A DNA stretch of 64,000 bases from Chryseobacterium rhizosphaerae (GCF_003385455.1 NZ_QNUF01000003.1:124001-188000); one strand, 5' to 3'. Positions 34,251 through 43,805 are shown, counted from the stretch's first letter. Notes: generated from the letters alone by a model not told the origin. Numbers and translations: made by a program.

Positions 34251-36410
34251 ATGAAAAAATTAACTATAGGAGCCGCTCTGTTAACAACAATATTAACTTT
34301 CGCGCAGGAAAAAAAAGACACCATCAAATCCAACGATATTGAAGAAGTAGTTGTTAACGGAAGATATTACCAGAAATACAAACTCAACGAGGTTTCTGGT
34401 TCATTGAGAATCCAGACTCCGATCCTTGAGCTTCCACAGAATGTACAATCGATAAGCTCACAGGTTCTTGCCGATCAGCTTACATTAAATATGTCTGAGG
34501 GCATTGTTCGTAATGTGAGTGGTGCAAGAAAAGTAGAACACTGGGATAATGTGTATTCCAATGTTTTTATGAGAGGAGCAAGTATTTCCACTTTTATGAA
34601 CGGAATGAACGTTTCTTCTACATGGGGACCTATTAACCCTGATGCCTCTATTATTGACAGAATAGAGTTTGTAAAAGGACCTGCCGGATTTATGGGTTCT
34701 ATGGGAGATCCTGCCGGATTTTATAATGTGGTAACCAAAAAACCAACCGGGAAATTTGCCAATAGTGTACGTTTCACTACCGGAAGTTATAACCTTTTCA
34801 GAGGTGAAGCAGATCTGGATGGAGTTCTTGTAAAAGACGGTGTTTTAGATTACCGTATCAATTTAATGGGAAGTTCTAACAATTCGTGGGTTGAAAATGA
34901 TAAAACAAGCAAAATTATTATTGCTCCGTCTATTACTTTCAGACCAACAAAGAGCACTACATTTACTGCACAGTACAATTATCAGTATTTAAAATTCAAT
35001 CAGCCGGGAGCTTATCTAATGTCTAATGACGGATATGCCTCACTGAATGTACACACCAATTTTAATGATCCTAACTTCAAGAAGACTGAAGTAAAAGATC
35101 AGAGTTTATTCTTAAGTTTAGATCAAAAGCTTTTCAAAGACTGGGTTTGGAGTACACAATATGCTTACATGGATCTTACATATGACGGAGGTTCATGGTG
35201 GGGAACTTTTGATCCGAATAATAAAAATGTATTAAACAGAACATTAAGCAACTGGCAAGCTAAAGGAAAAAATCACATTTTCCAGACCTATGTAAGAGGA
35301 ACTCTTAATACTGGGAATATTGTTCATAAAATCATTGCAGGGTTTGATTATGGTGACAGAAAATACAAGGCAGACTTTTCATCTTTTGCAGGTGGACCAT
35401 TCCCGATTGATATTTATAATGTTCAGTATGGTGTAGATCCTTCAAAACTTCCTTCTTCTGACTTTTACACATTAAACCCATCTGCTCCTTTTTATGATGA
35501 TGAAGGCGTAAAATATACTTCATATTATGCTCAGGATCAAATTGAAATGTTTAACAATAAGCTAAGAATAACATTAGCAGGAAGATATACAAGTGGTACC
35601 ACTTATGCCGGATATCCATATTATTCTCCGGAAAATATTGTTCCAAGAAATCAAGCAGGAGAATTCACACCGAGAGTCGGAATTAGCTATTCTATCCTAA
35701 GCGATTTCTCTGCGTATGGAATCTATGATAAAACTTTTGTTCCACAATCTGCAGTAGGAATTAATAATACTCAGATCACAGATCCTTTCAGAGGACAAAA
35801 TATTGAGTTCGGATTGAAAAAAGACTGGTTCGGTGGAAAATGGAACTCTACTTTTGCCGTTTACGAAATCAGAAGACAAAATATTCTTGTTGCAGGACCT
35901 AAAGAACAAAATGGAGGAAATCCTTTCCAGGTTGCTACAGGTGAACAAAGAGCAAGAGGTTTTGAAACAGATATCAAAGGAGAAATCATCAAAGGGTTGA
36001 ACATTGTTATCAACTATGCTTATACTGATGCAAAAACCATCAAAGACACAGATCCTACAAGAATTGGAATTCAGTCTCCGGGAAATGCGAAAAATGTACA
36101 AAATACTTGGGTAAGCTACAGGTTTGAAAATGGCCTTATGAAAGGATTCGGAATTTCAGCTGGTTATCAGTATCAGGGAGGAAGACAATCCTGGTTTGGG
36201 GTAGGTGCAACAAAAGATCAAAGCCTTCCGGATTATTTTGATACCAACTTCGGGGTTTCGTATGTTGCCAAAAAATTCGATGTCAATCTAATATTGAATA
36301 ATGTCCTTAACAAAAAACTTTACAGTGGATACAGAGGAGATGCCGGCGAATATGCTTGGATCTACAATGCTCCTCGTAACTGGAGATTATCAATAGGATA
36401 TAAATTTTAA
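34251..36410 (+). CDS. TonB-dependent siderophore-type receptor 2
   Basis: The 719-residue product has a signal peptide (MKKLTIGAALLTTILTFAQ), a plug with LELPQNVQSISSQVL and RIEFVKGPAGFMGSMGDPAG (about 138-157), and a barrel ending RLSIGYKF. The plug wording (LPQNVQS, GPAGFM) is typical of hydroxamate/citrate-type siderophore receptors such as FhuA/FoxA relatives, but the ligand is not decided. It follows receptor 1 by 38 nt and is followed by a stem-loop with a T tract, and then by a PepSY gene. Confidence 0.88.
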   Translation: MKKLTIGAALLTTILTFAQEKKDTIKSNDIEEVVVNGRYYQKYKLNEVSGSLRIQTPILELPQNVQSISSQVLADQLTLNMSEGIVRNVSGARKVEHWDNVYSNVFMRGASISTFMNGMNVSSTWGPINPDASIIDRIEFVKGPAGFMGSMGDPAGFYNVVTKKPTGKFANSVRFTTGSYNLFRGEADLDGVLVKDGVLDYRINLMGSSNNSWVENDKTSKIIIAPSITFRPTKSTTFTAQYNYQYLKFNQPGAYLMSNDGYASLNVHTNFNDPNFKKTEVKDQSLFLSLDQKLFKDWVWSTQYAYMDLTYDGGSWWGTFDPNNKNVLNRTLSNWQAKGKNHIFQTYVRGTLNTGNIVHKIIAGFDYGDRKYKADFSSFAGGPFPIDIYNVQYGVDPSKLPSSDFYTLNPSAPFYDDEGVKYTSYYAQDQIEMFNNKLRITLAGRYTSGTTYAGYPYYSPENIVPRNQAGEFTPRVGISYSILSDFSAYGIYDKTFVPQSAVGINNTQITDPFRGQNIEFGLKKDWFGGKWNSTFAVYEIRRQNILVAGPKEQNGGNPFQVATGEQRARGFETDIKGEIIKGLNIVINYAYTDAKTIKDTDPTRIGIQSPGNAKNVQNTWVSYRFENGLMKGFGISAGYQYQGGRQSWFGVGATKDQSLPDYFDTNFGVSYVAKKFDVNLILNNVLNKKLYSGYRGDAGEYAWIYNAPRNWRLSIGYKF

Positions 36411-36420
36411 AAAAATCAAA

Positions 36421-36448
36421 GGTTAGCCCCTCACGGGGTTAACTTTTT
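36421..36448 (+). terminator. Terminator-like hairpin just before the PepSY start codon
   Basis: GGTTAGCCCC (36421-36430) pairs with GGGGTTAACT (36435-36444), 4-nt loop, followed by five T. It ends 3 nt before the ATG at 36452, so it may only partly terminate, lowering expression of the downstream genes, or may protect the receptor mRNA. Confidence 0.65.
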
Positions 36449-36451
36449 GCT

Positions 36452-37651
36452 ATGAGAAAAAAGCATCACAATAAAAAGAAAGCTTCTTCAAAAAAATGGT
36501 CCGCAAAACTGCATTTGTGGTTTGGCTTGTCCGTTGGTATCATTGTATTCATAGTCTCTCTTTCGGGGACTTTATATGTTTTTAAGGACGAAATACACAA
36601 TAGCTTACGCAAAGAAGCCATTGATCTCAAAAAAGAGGATATCGGAAAAAAGCCATTGCCTATTACTCTGCTTCGTGAAAAAGTATCGCTGGAGCTTAAT
36701 GAAAAGTATCCTGTCAGTGCTGTAGAAATTCCTTTGGATAAAACCAAGTCCTATCAGTTTGAATACTATGAAAAAAGTAAGAAAGGATGGAACTATTTTC
36801 AGCAGGTACTCATCAACAAGCAGGTCTATGTGAATCAGTATACCGGAGAAATCCTTGCCGTCTACAATGAAAAATATGATGTATTCAGTATCTTGAAGTA
36901 TATCCACTGGGGACTTTTGCTGAATTCAGAATGGGGGCCGTACACCGTAGGAATCCCAACTGTTCTTTTTATTATTATGCTGATCACTGGAATCATTTTA
37001 TGGTGGCCAAAAAATAAAAATGCCAGAAAAGGGCGTTTTTGGTTCAATTGGGAAAATGTAAAAAATTGGAAACGTAAAAACTATGACCTCCATAATATCC
37101 TGGGATTCTATGCATCATTTATCGCACTTTTATTAAGCGTTACAGGACTTTATTTTGCATATCCCTATGTAAAAAACACGTTTACGTTTGCATTATCCGG
37201 TTCCTGGGAACTTCCTAAGGAAAAAGAAAGAAAATCTCCGGACTCTCTGATGGCGAAGAATGAAGCTATTTTTGATCTGGCTGCAGCTCAGACAGAAAAA
37301 TTATATGCAAAATCATCCAGCTTCAGAATTAATCTAAACGGAAAAAATAAAAAAGGAAAAGAACTGAAAAATCTTCCGGTAACCGTATACGGACTTGACG
37401 GAAGATACAGTGAAAGAAATATCCTGACATTTGACAAATATTCAGGAAAACTACTAGCCAACAAACCTCATCACAAACTCAATACCGCCGAGAAATATTC
37501 TAACGCCAATTATGATATCCATACCGGATCTTATTTCGGGATCATTGGAAAAATCATTTGGTTTATCGCGGGTCTCATCTGTACATCACTTCCTGTAACC
37601 GGATTTCTGGTCTGGTGGGGGAAAAGAAAGAAAAAAGGAAAAAAAATATAA
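36452..37651 (+). CDS. PepSY-associated membrane protein 1 (putative siderophore-iron reductase)
   Basis: The 399-residue product is a PepSY-TM protein with four membrane helices: about 24-46, 162-184, 213-238 and 366-388. Conserved histidines that could bind heme are in KLHLWFGL, YIHWGLL, YDLHNILGFYAS and YDIHTGSYFG. Proteins of this type reduce siderophore-bound iron in the periplasm or inner membrane (FpvG/FoxB-like). The N-terminus is very basic with a KKHHNKKK run. It shares one base with the next receptor (TAATG overlap), so the two are translationally coupled. A close paralog lies at 39817-41028. Confidence 0.83.
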   Translation: MRKKHHNKKKASSKKWSAKLHLWFGLSVGIIVFIVSLSGTLYVFKDEIHNSLRKEAIDLKKEDIGKKPLPITLLREKVSLELNEKYPVSAVEIPLDKTKSYQFEYYEKSKKGWNYFQQVLINKQVYVNQYTGEILAVYNEKYDVFSILKYIHWGLLLNSEWGPYTVGIPTVLFIIMLITGIILWWPKNKNARKGRFWFNWENVKNWKRKNYDLHNILGFYASFIALLLSVTGLYFAYPYVKNTFTFALSGSWELPKEKERKSPDSLMAKNEAIFDLAAAQTEKLYAKSSSFRINLNGKNKKGKELKNLPVTVYGLDGRYSERNILTFDKYSGKLLANKPHHKLNTAEKYSNANYDIHTGSYFGIIGKIIWFIAGLICTSLPVTGFLVWWGKRKKKGKKI

Positions 37652-39765
37652 TGAAAAAAGTGCTTTTATCAGCTGCCTGCTTAGGAACGACAACCGTTTT
37701 TGCTCAGGTTAAAGATAGTTTACAGACCAAGAATGTGGATGAGGTCGTAATGACCGCTTCAAGGAAGAAGGAGAACATTAAAGAAGTTCCCAGCTCTATC
37801 ACTGTTGTTGCAGAAAAGCAGATACAGTCTCAGCTGACCGTCAATTCAGATATCACAAGTATCCTTCAGTATACCGTTCCAAGTTTAGGAACGAATTCCG
37901 GTCAGACTTCCAACACAGGCCAGACCTTAAGAGGGCGTCAGGTATTGGTATTAATCGACGGGATTCCACAGTCTACTCCACTTCGGAACGGGGCAAGGGA
38001 TTTAAGAGTAATTGATCCTTCAGCTATTGAAAGAATTGAAGTGATAAAAGGGGCATCCTCCATTTATGGGAACGGTGCAGACGGTGGTATAATCAACTAT
38101 ATTACGAAAAGAAGTAAAACTGATAAGAAGATTTCCGGGATTTCTCAGATTGGTATTACAGAGCAGTCTTATGGAGGAACGTTAGGCGTAAGAGCCAGCC
38201 AGCTTTTAACCGGAAAGGTCAGTAAATTTGACTATACCTTATCACTGGCCTATGAAAGAACGGGTTATATGAAAGATGGAGACGGTGTCATGCTAAGTCC
38301 AACTTACAGTACCGCAAAAATGGACAACTATAACGGAATGCTGAAGCTAGGTTATGATATCAATGACAATCAGAGAATTGAAGCATCCTATATTGGCTAT
38401 TCATCAAGATCAAATCTTAATTTAGGATTAAAGACAGGTGTTTACGGAATTGAACCTACTATTGGACAAGGAGAAGGGAAAAGCCTGGAAACAACACCTC
38501 AGGGGACACCAAAGAACCACAATATCAGACTAAGTTATGATAACAAAAACTTATTTGCCGGAACAGCCTTAAATATTAATCTTTATTACCAGGATTTTAA
38601 AACAGTTTACGGATATAGCGATACGTTTTTTAATGGAGGGCAATCCAATGTTATTTCCAAAAAAGCAGGAGCCAGATTTAATTTTGATACACAGCTTTGG
38701 AATACTCAAAATTCTCAGGGAGAAATTATCTATGGAGCTGATATTTTAAATGATCAAACGGTACAAAAACTGGAAGACGGACGCTTCTGGACTCCCAATA
38801 TGAGTATGACCAATATTGCGCCTTTCCTGTTGGTAAAAATTGATCTGCTTAAAAAGCTAACCATTAAAGGAGGGCTTCGCTATGAAAACATCAAGGTCAA
38901 TGTAGATGATTTCAACACCCTTTCTGTTATTAAAAACGATGGAACATTTACCAAAAGTATTCCTGTAAACGGAGGAAAACTAAGCTATAATGCCTTAGTG
39001 GGAAATATAGGTCTCCGCTATAATATTGAACCTTATATCAATCTTTTCGGAAGCTTTTCACAGGCCTACTCTATCAATGAGCTGGGAAGAATTCTAAGAA
39101 CCTCAACTTCTGAGACGATTCAAAACCTTGAAACAAAACCCATCATTGTTAATAATTACGAACTGGGAGCAACAGGACAGCTTTCCAGCTGGCTTAACTA
39201 TGAGCTGACTTCCTACGTAAGTACATCAAAGCTGGGAGCAACCTTTGTACAGAGTGCAGACAGAGCTTTAACCATAAAAAGAGCTCCTGAAGTAATTTAT
39301 GGAGTGGAAGGATTTCTGCATTTTACACCTGTCAAATGGCTTCAGTTCGGAGGAAGCTATAGCTGGATGGAAGGTATTACTTCTCCGGATGACAATGGAG
39401 ATTATTCTGCAAAAATCAACAACAGCAGAATTTCAGCACCTAAAGTACTGGCTTATGCTCAGGTAAAGCCTATCCAGACATTATCTGTCGGGGTAGATAT
39501 GCTTCATTCATTCAGACAGAACAGATTTGATCCTAATGCAAAAACAGGTTTATATGCTTATGGGGAAGGATATGTTCCGGACTACACTGTTTTTAACCTA
39601 AAAGCAAGCTACGAGGTAAACAACAACTGGAAGGTATCTTTAGGGGTTGAAAATATTCTCAACAGAGTTTACCAACCGTCAATTGCCTGGTGGGCTGCCA
39701 GAGACAGTGATTTCACCAACTCTCTGGGAGCAAGGGGAACTTTCATGATTGAATATAAATTTTAA
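37651..39765 (+). CDS. TonB-dependent siderophore-type receptor 3
   Basis: The 704-residue product has a signal peptide (MKKVLLSAACLGTTTVFAQ), fixing the ATG at 37651, which overlaps the PepSY stop by one base. The plug contains VDEVVMTASRKKENIKEVPSS, RGRQVLVLIDGIPQSTPLR and RIEVIKGASSIYGNGADGG; the barrel ends FMIEYKF. The plug style resembles catecholate or coprogen-type receptors. It is followed by a second PepSY gene with its own promoter, so PepSY and receptor genes alternate. Confidence 0.88.
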   Translation: MKKVLLSAACLGTTTVFAQVKDSLQTKNVDEVVMTASRKKENIKEVPSSITVVAEKQIQSQLTVNSDITSILQYTVPSLGTNSGQTSNTGQTLRGRQVLVLIDGIPQSTPLRNGARDLRVIDPSAIERIEVIKGASSIYGNGADGGIINYITKRSKTDKKISGISQIGITEQSYGGTLGVRASQLLTGKVSKFDYTLSLAYERTGYMKDGDGVMLSPTYSTAKMDNYNGMLKLGYDINDNQRIEASYIGYSSRSNLNLGLKTGVYGIEPTIGQGEGKSLETTPQGTPKNHNIRLSYDNKNLFAGTALNINLYYQDFKTVYGYSDTFFNGGQSNVISKKAGARFNFDTQLWNTQNSQGEIIYGADILNDQTVQKLEDGRFWTPNMSMTNIAPFLLVKIDLLKKLTIKGGLRYENIKVNVDDFNTLSVIKNDGTFTKSIPVNGGKLSYNALVGNIGLRYNIEPYINLFGSFSQAYSINELGRILRTSTSETIQNLETKPIIVNNYELGATGQLSSWLNYELTSYVSTSKLGATFVQSADRALTIKRAPEVIYGVEGFLHFTPVKWLQFGGSYSWMEGITSPDDNGDYSAKINNSRISAPKVLAYAQVKPIQTLSVGVDMLHSFRQNRFDPNAKTGLYAYGEGYVPDYTVFNLKASYEVNNNWKVSLGVENILNRVYQPSIAWWAARDSDFTNSLGARGTFMIEYKF

Positions 39766-39788
39766 TTAAACTAAATAAAACTAAAACT

Positions 39789-39796
39789 TATCTTTG
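39789..39796 (+). promoter_or_regulatory. -7 promoter element for PepSY gene 2
   Basis: TATCTTTG matches TAnnTTTG, 20 nt before the ATG at 39817. The gene could therefore be expressed independently of the receptors upstream. Confidence 0.55.
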
Positions 39797-39816
39797 CGTT
39801 AGTTTTCAATTACGAT

Positions 39817-41028
39817 ATGAATAAAAAGCATCATCATAAAAAAAAACCGGGATTCTTTAAAAAATGGTCTGCAAAACTGCACCTGTGGTTCGGGCTGGGA
39901 ATAGGATTTCTGATTTTTATTATCTCCATTACCGGGGCATTGTATGTCTTTAAAGATGAAGTAGAAAACTTTACACGTAAAGATGTCATTTACCATCAGG
40001 AACAAAATATTGAGCAGAAGCAGGTTCTTCCCATTAGAATAATGGAAAAATCCGTTGCAGAGCAGGTAAAAGAAAAATATCCTGTCCACTGGGTCAATAT
40101 TCCTATCGACAAAAAACTGTCGTATGTCTTCTACTGGTATGAACACAATACGGACGCCTGGAATTATTTTGATGAATTTCCTGTCTATAAAGCTGCCTAT
40201 GTCAATCCCTATACCGGAAAAGTGCTGAGGGTGTATGACGAGAAAAACGGCTTTTTCAATATTGTAAAAATGATTCACTGGAGCTACCTTTTAAAACAGG
40301 ACTGGGGAACTTATGTAGTAGGAATACCGGTAATCATTTTCATCATTATGCTGATCAGCGGGATTATTCTGTGGTGGCCAAAAAACAAAGCAGCAAGAAA
40401 ACAACGTTTTGCATTCAAGTGGAAGAATATCAAGAGCTGGAAAAGAAAGAACTACGATCTTCATAATGTCTTAGGATTTTATGCTTCCATCTTTGCTTTA
40501 ATTTTCTCTATAACGGGATTGTTTTATGCCTTCTTTGTGGTTCAGGCTATGATCTATGTACTATTCTCCGGGGGAGAAACCAAATACCCGGATTTTTCAC
40601 ACATCAAGACAAAGGCTCCCATTGAGCTCAGAACGGAAGGAACTCTGGATAAAATCATCAATACAGTGAAACAGAAGTATCCGGATTCTTATGGATTTGC
40701 GATAGATCTTGGCCACGAACATATGGATGACCACGAGCATCCTAACTTTGAAGTCTATGTAAAGCACCTTAGCTATTCTTATCACAAAAGCAGCAGCCTG
40801 ATCTTCGATGAAAACTCAGGAGAATTGCTTCATACCCATGATCAGAAAGACAAAAATTTCGGTGAAAAGGTAGTGGGATCCAATTATGATATCCACGTGG
40901 GATCCATTTTAGGGCTTCCTACCAAGATTATTGCCTTTATTGTCAGTCTTATCTGCGCATCACTTCCGGTAACAGGATTTATGATCTGGTGGGGACGGAA
41001 AAAGAAAAAACCGTTAAAAACAGCCTAA
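39817..41028 (+). CDS. PepSY-associated membrane protein 2 (putative siderophore-iron reductase)
   Basis: The 403-residue product is a paralog of the PepSY protein at 36452. It shares KKWSAKLHLWFGL, the FIIMLI-GIILWWPKNK stretch, NYDLHNVLGFYAS and YDIHVGSILG, and the same four-helix layout and histidine positions. It differs in a His/Asp-rich periplasmic segment (LGHEHMDDHEHPNFE, about 302-316), absent from paralog 1, which could bind metal. The N-terminus again carries a basic His run (KKHHHKKK). It is probably an inner-membrane iron reductase acting with receptor 3 or another system. Confidence 0.83.
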   Translation: MNKKHHHKKKPGFFKKWSAKLHLWFGLGIGFLIFIISITGALYVFKDEVENFTRKDVIYHQEQNIEQKQVLPIRIMEKSVAEQVKEKYPVHWVNIPIDKKLSYVFYWYEHNTDAWNYFDEFPVYKAAYVNPYTGKVLRVYDEKNGFFNIVKMIHWSYLLKQDWGTYVVGIPVIIFIIMLISGIILWWPKNKAARKQRFAFKWKNIKSWKRKNYDLHNVLGFYASIFALIFSITGLFYAFFVVQAMIYVLFSGGETKYPDFSHIKTKAPIELRTEGTLDKIINTVKQKYPDSYGFAIDLGHEHMDDHEHPNFEVYVKHLSYSYHKSSSLIFDENSGELLHTHDQKDKNFGEKVVGSNYDIHVGSILGLPTKIIAFIVSLICASLPVTGFMIWWGRKKKKPLKTA

Positions 41029-41106
41029 AATTTTAAATAAAATGCAGTTCTTAATCCATTAATACAATCTTTTTTATAATTTTAGCCCCTAGAATTTAAT
41101 AATAGA

Positions 41107-42075
41107 ATGTCATTAATAGATTTATCAAAACAAGTTGCTCTGGGAGTTGATATTGGCGGAACCAATACCAAATTTGGAATAGTCAATCATCGTGGAGAAG
41201 TTCTGGACAAAGGAAACCTTAGAACCGATGCCTATGACAGAGTGGAAGATTTTATCGATGCTTTATATGAACACGTTTATCCTTTAATGGAAAAACATGG
41301 TACTGAAAAAAATTTCGACGGAATCGGAGTAGGTGCACCCAATGCAAACTATTACAAAGGAACTATAGAACTGGCTCCTAACCTGCCCTGGAAAGGTGTC
41401 ATTCCTTTTGCAGAGCTGATGACGGCTAAGTTTAATTTGCCTTGTACCGTGACCAATGATGCAAATGCAGCAGCTTTAGGGGAAATGCTTTTCGGAGCAG
41501 CAAGGGGAATGAAAGACTTTATCATGATCACTCTGGGAACAGGGGTAGGAAGCGGGATCATTGCCAATGGAAGCCTGATCTATGGACATGATGGCTTTGC
41601 CGGAGAATTGGGCCATACCATTGTAAAACCGGGAGGAAGAAAACACTGGAGTACAGGGTCTGAAGGAAGTCTGGAAGCTTATGCCTCTGCAACAGGGATT
41701 ACAATCACAGCAAAAAAGATGAGAGCAGAATTCGCAGAGTCTATGCTGAACCAATATCCTGAAGAGGAAATCAATTCTAAAACAGTGTATGAATGTGCAT
41801 TAAAAGAAGACCCGATTGCTATTGAAGTTTTCAGATATACAGGACAAAAACTGGGTGAAGCATTAGCTAATTTTGTAATGTTTTCTTCACCACAGGCAAT
41901 CCTTTTATTCGGAGGGGTCATCAAGGCAGGAGACTTTATCTTAAAGCCTGCAAAACTGCATATGGAAAGAAACCTTCTTCCAATCTTTAGAAATAAAGTA
42001 AAATTAGTATTCAGTGAGCTGGACGAAGCAGATGCAGCCATCTTGGGGGCAAGTGCTTTGGTTTGGGAAAAATAA
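41107..42075 (+). CDS. ROK family sugar kinase (glucokinase-like)
   Basis: The 322-residue product is a ROK protein with the N-terminal phosphate-binding GVDIGGTNTKFGI, the sugar-contact PNLPWKG and TNDANAAALGE, and LGTGVGSGII. Standing kinases of this group phosphorylate glucose or related hexoses. The zinc motif usually found in ROK proteins (CxCGxxGCxE) is here GRKHWSTGSEGSLE: the cysteines are gone while the GELGH histidine and the surrounding frame remain. There is no DNA-binding N-terminus, so it is a kinase and not a ROK repressor. Confidence 0.85.
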   Translation: MSLIDLSKQVALGVDIGGTNTKFGIVNHRGEVLDKGNLRTDAYDRVEDFIDALYEHVYPLMEKHGTEKNFDGIGVGAPNANYYKGTIELAPNLPWKGVIPFAELMTAKFNLPCTVTNDANAAALGEMLFGAARGMKDFIMITLGTGVGSGIIANGSLIYGHDGFAGELGHTIVKPGGRKHWSTGSEGSLEAYASATGITITAKKMRAEFAESMLNQYPEEEINSKTVYECALKEDPIAIEVFRYTGQKLGEALANFVMFSSPQAILLFGGVIKAGDFILKPAKLHMERNLLPIFRNKVKLVFSELDEADAAILGASALVWEK

Positions 42076-42100
42076 CTGAAAAGCTATTTTAAATAATATC

Positions 42101-42126
42101 AAGCATCCTTTTTAGGGTGCTTTTTC
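42101..42126 (+). terminator. Terminator of the ROK kinase gene
   Basis: AAGCATCCT (42101-42109) pairs with AGGGTGCTT (42114-42122), one G-U, followed by T. Confidence 0.82.
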
Positions 42127-42275
42127 TTTTTCAGAAATATAGATGACGCTGATTCCTACAGATGATTGAGGTTTATTTTTTATGATACTCGTTGGGATCA
42201 ATTGGGGTTTAAAATCATTTGCCATATCTATCATTGTAATTTGAGTTTAAGATGCTCAAATGAAAAACTTTTTCA

Positions 42276-42283
42276 TAATTTTG
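42276..42283 (+). promoter_or_regulatory. Candidate -7 element for msrA
   Basis: TAATTTTG matches TAnnTTTG, 66 nt before the msrA ATG. The surrounding 270-nt gap otherwise holds only the terminator above and no convincing gene. Confidence 0.4.
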
Positions 42284-42349
42284 ATTTGCCTTTTTAACGC
42301 CCTTCATGGGTAAAGAAAAGAATATGTAAACGATATAATTACCCTAACA

Positions 42350-42904
42350 ATGGATAAAAATAATTTAGAACAGATCATCTTTGGTGGCGGATGTTTCTGG
42401 TGTGTAGAAAGCTGCTTCAATATGCTGAAGGGTGTTGAGTCTGCTATTTCAGGATACTCCGGTGGACACAAAGAAAACCCGACTTATGAAGAAGTATGTA
42501 CCGGAACAACTGATCATGCCGAAGTAGTACAGATCACTTACGATCCTGCTATTATTTCTTATGAACAACTGATGGATGTATTCTTTTTCCTTCACGACCC
42601 TACCCAACTGAACCGTCAGGGAAATGACATCGGAACGCAATACCGTTCAGTAATCTTCTATAAGGATGATGCTGAAAAACAGAGTGCTGAAAAAGCATTA
42701 AAGACCTCTGAAGAATCAGGAAGATGGTCAGGAACCTATGTGACTGAATTGGCTCCTTTCGAAAAATTCTGGCCGGCAGAACAATACCATCAGGGATATT
42801 ACAATGTCAACCCTAATCAGCCTTACTGCAGCGCTGTGGTAGGTCCTAAAATACAGAAATTTAAAAAGCATTTCGGCGAATTGGGAATGCTGAATATCGA
42901 GTAA
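42350..42904 (+). CDS. msrA: Peptide-methionine (S)-S-oxide reductase MsrA
   Basis: The 184-residue product is MsrA, which reduces the S epimer of methionine sulfoxide in proteins. The catalytic motif GGCFWCVE (13-20) carries the nucleophilic cysteine (Cys15). Family stretches VESAISGYSGGHKENPTYEEVC, the DHAEVVQITYDP segment and the EQYHQGYYN motif follow. The C-terminal half carries another cysteine, in NQPYCSAVVG, which is a candidate resolving residue. No signal peptide is seen, so it is cytoplasmic. It stands alone with its own terminator. Confidence 0.95.
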   Translation: MDKNNLEQIIFGGGCFWCVESCFNMLKGVESAISGYSGGHKENPTYEEVCTGTTDHAEVVQITYDPAIISYEQLMDVFFFLHDPTQLNRQGNDIGTQYRSVIFYKDDAEKQSAEKALKTSEESGRWSGTYVTELAPFEKFWPAEQYHQGYYNVNPNQPYCSAVVGPKIQKFKKHFGELGMLNIE

Positions 42905-42915
42905 ATAAAACAGAG

Positions 42916-42941
42916 CGAAGAGAAATCTTCGTTTTTTTTTT
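42916..42941 (+). terminator. Terminator of msrA
   Basis: CGAAGA (42916-42921) pairs with TCTTCG (42926-42931) around a GAAA tetraloop, followed by ten T. Confidence 0.88.
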
Positions 42942-42965
42942 GATAAAATAAAACGCTTGTAAAAA

Positions 42966-43805
42966 CTATTCCTGTACTTCTATAGAATCTTTATGCTCAC
43001 CTGCATATTTATAGATGATGAAAGGTGTAGATTTTCTCAACTCTCTCCCGTTATCAGGATCTATACCATCTTCAGTAAAAAACTCAACTTCATTATTGTA
43101 TTTGGAATACCAGGTTTTCCCTAGCGCATTAAATTCCGTTAGCGTATCCTTTCTGGTGATTTTTTTAAAGTACTGGAATTTATGTTCATTCATCGCCACG
43201 ATATCAAGCCCTGGCCTGATATAGCTGCTGTCTGTACCCATATACCTTTCCCCATCCCAATACATATACTTTTTCTCAATACCCGGTTTTACAGGGCTTA
43301 TAAATGAAAGTCCCACGGTCTTATTATTGGAAAAAACAACATTTCCCGTAACCAGGCATAGCAGTAAAGCAATCTCCATAATCCCCAATCCATTCTGTTT
43401 GATATACTCAGGCACTTTAAAATGCTGTTCATTGGTAATATTAATGACCAACTTAGAAATTTGTTCTGATATAGATTCTTCATCTTCATCCACCTTAATC
43501 TTGATCATCGTTTTATTAGCCTTTTCATCTTCTTTCGTGAAAGTCCGGGAGAAGTCTACAAAATCCTTATATCCAAGGTATTGACTTAGCTTATCAAGCT
43601 TAAAGGGTTCTATGTTTATCTTATCCTTAATTTCTGTCACATAGGCATCATAATACCTTACAAGAGTTTTATCTGTAATCGTAAAATACAGGGTTTCCTC
43701 CAGGTGTACGCTTAAAAAAAGAGCTATTCCACTTTTCGTTTCCTTCCCCGAATCCTCCTCTCCCTGCTTGAATACCTCATGAATTAGTAGTTTTATTTTG
43801 GACAT
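42966..43805 (-). CDS. Single-span membrane protein with N-terminal AraC-like helical region
   Basis: The 279-residue product is not a known family to me. The N-terminal part (about 30-90) includes KLDKLSQYLGYKDFVDFSRTF, a helical motif frequent in Bacteroidota proteins that resembles half of an HTH. One hydrophobic segment (about 144-162, GIMEIALLLCLVTGNVVF) follows. The C-terminal half (about 165-279) would be outside the cytoplasm. Its promoter has a perfect TTACGGAttTCCGTAA palindrome 28 nt upstream of the last G of the -7 element, the same layout as in front of the nine-gene operon at 46935. It is therefore likely a member of the same regulon. Confidence 0.62.
   Translation of the reverse strand: MSKIKLLIHEVFKQGEEDSGKETKSGIALFLSVHLEETLYFTITDKTLVRYYDAYVTEIKDKINIEPFKLDKLSQYLGYKDFVDFSRTFTKEDEKANKTMIKIKVDEDEESISEQISKLVINITNEQHFKVPEYIKQNGLGIMEIALLLCLVTGNVVFSNNKTVGLSFISPVKPGIEKKYMYWDGERYMGTDSSYIRPGLDIVAMNEHKFQYFKKITRKDTLTEFNALGKTWYSKYNNEVEFFTEDGIDPDNGRELRKSTPFIIYKYAGEHKDSIEVQE

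Noticed and set aside
42260..42313. 17-codon frame resembling a bare signal peptide (MKNFFIILICLFNALHG) before msrA
   Set aside because: It stops immediately after the hydrophobic part, has no conserved continuation in any frame, and overlaps the candidate msrA promoter; a decayed gene is possible but not supportable.
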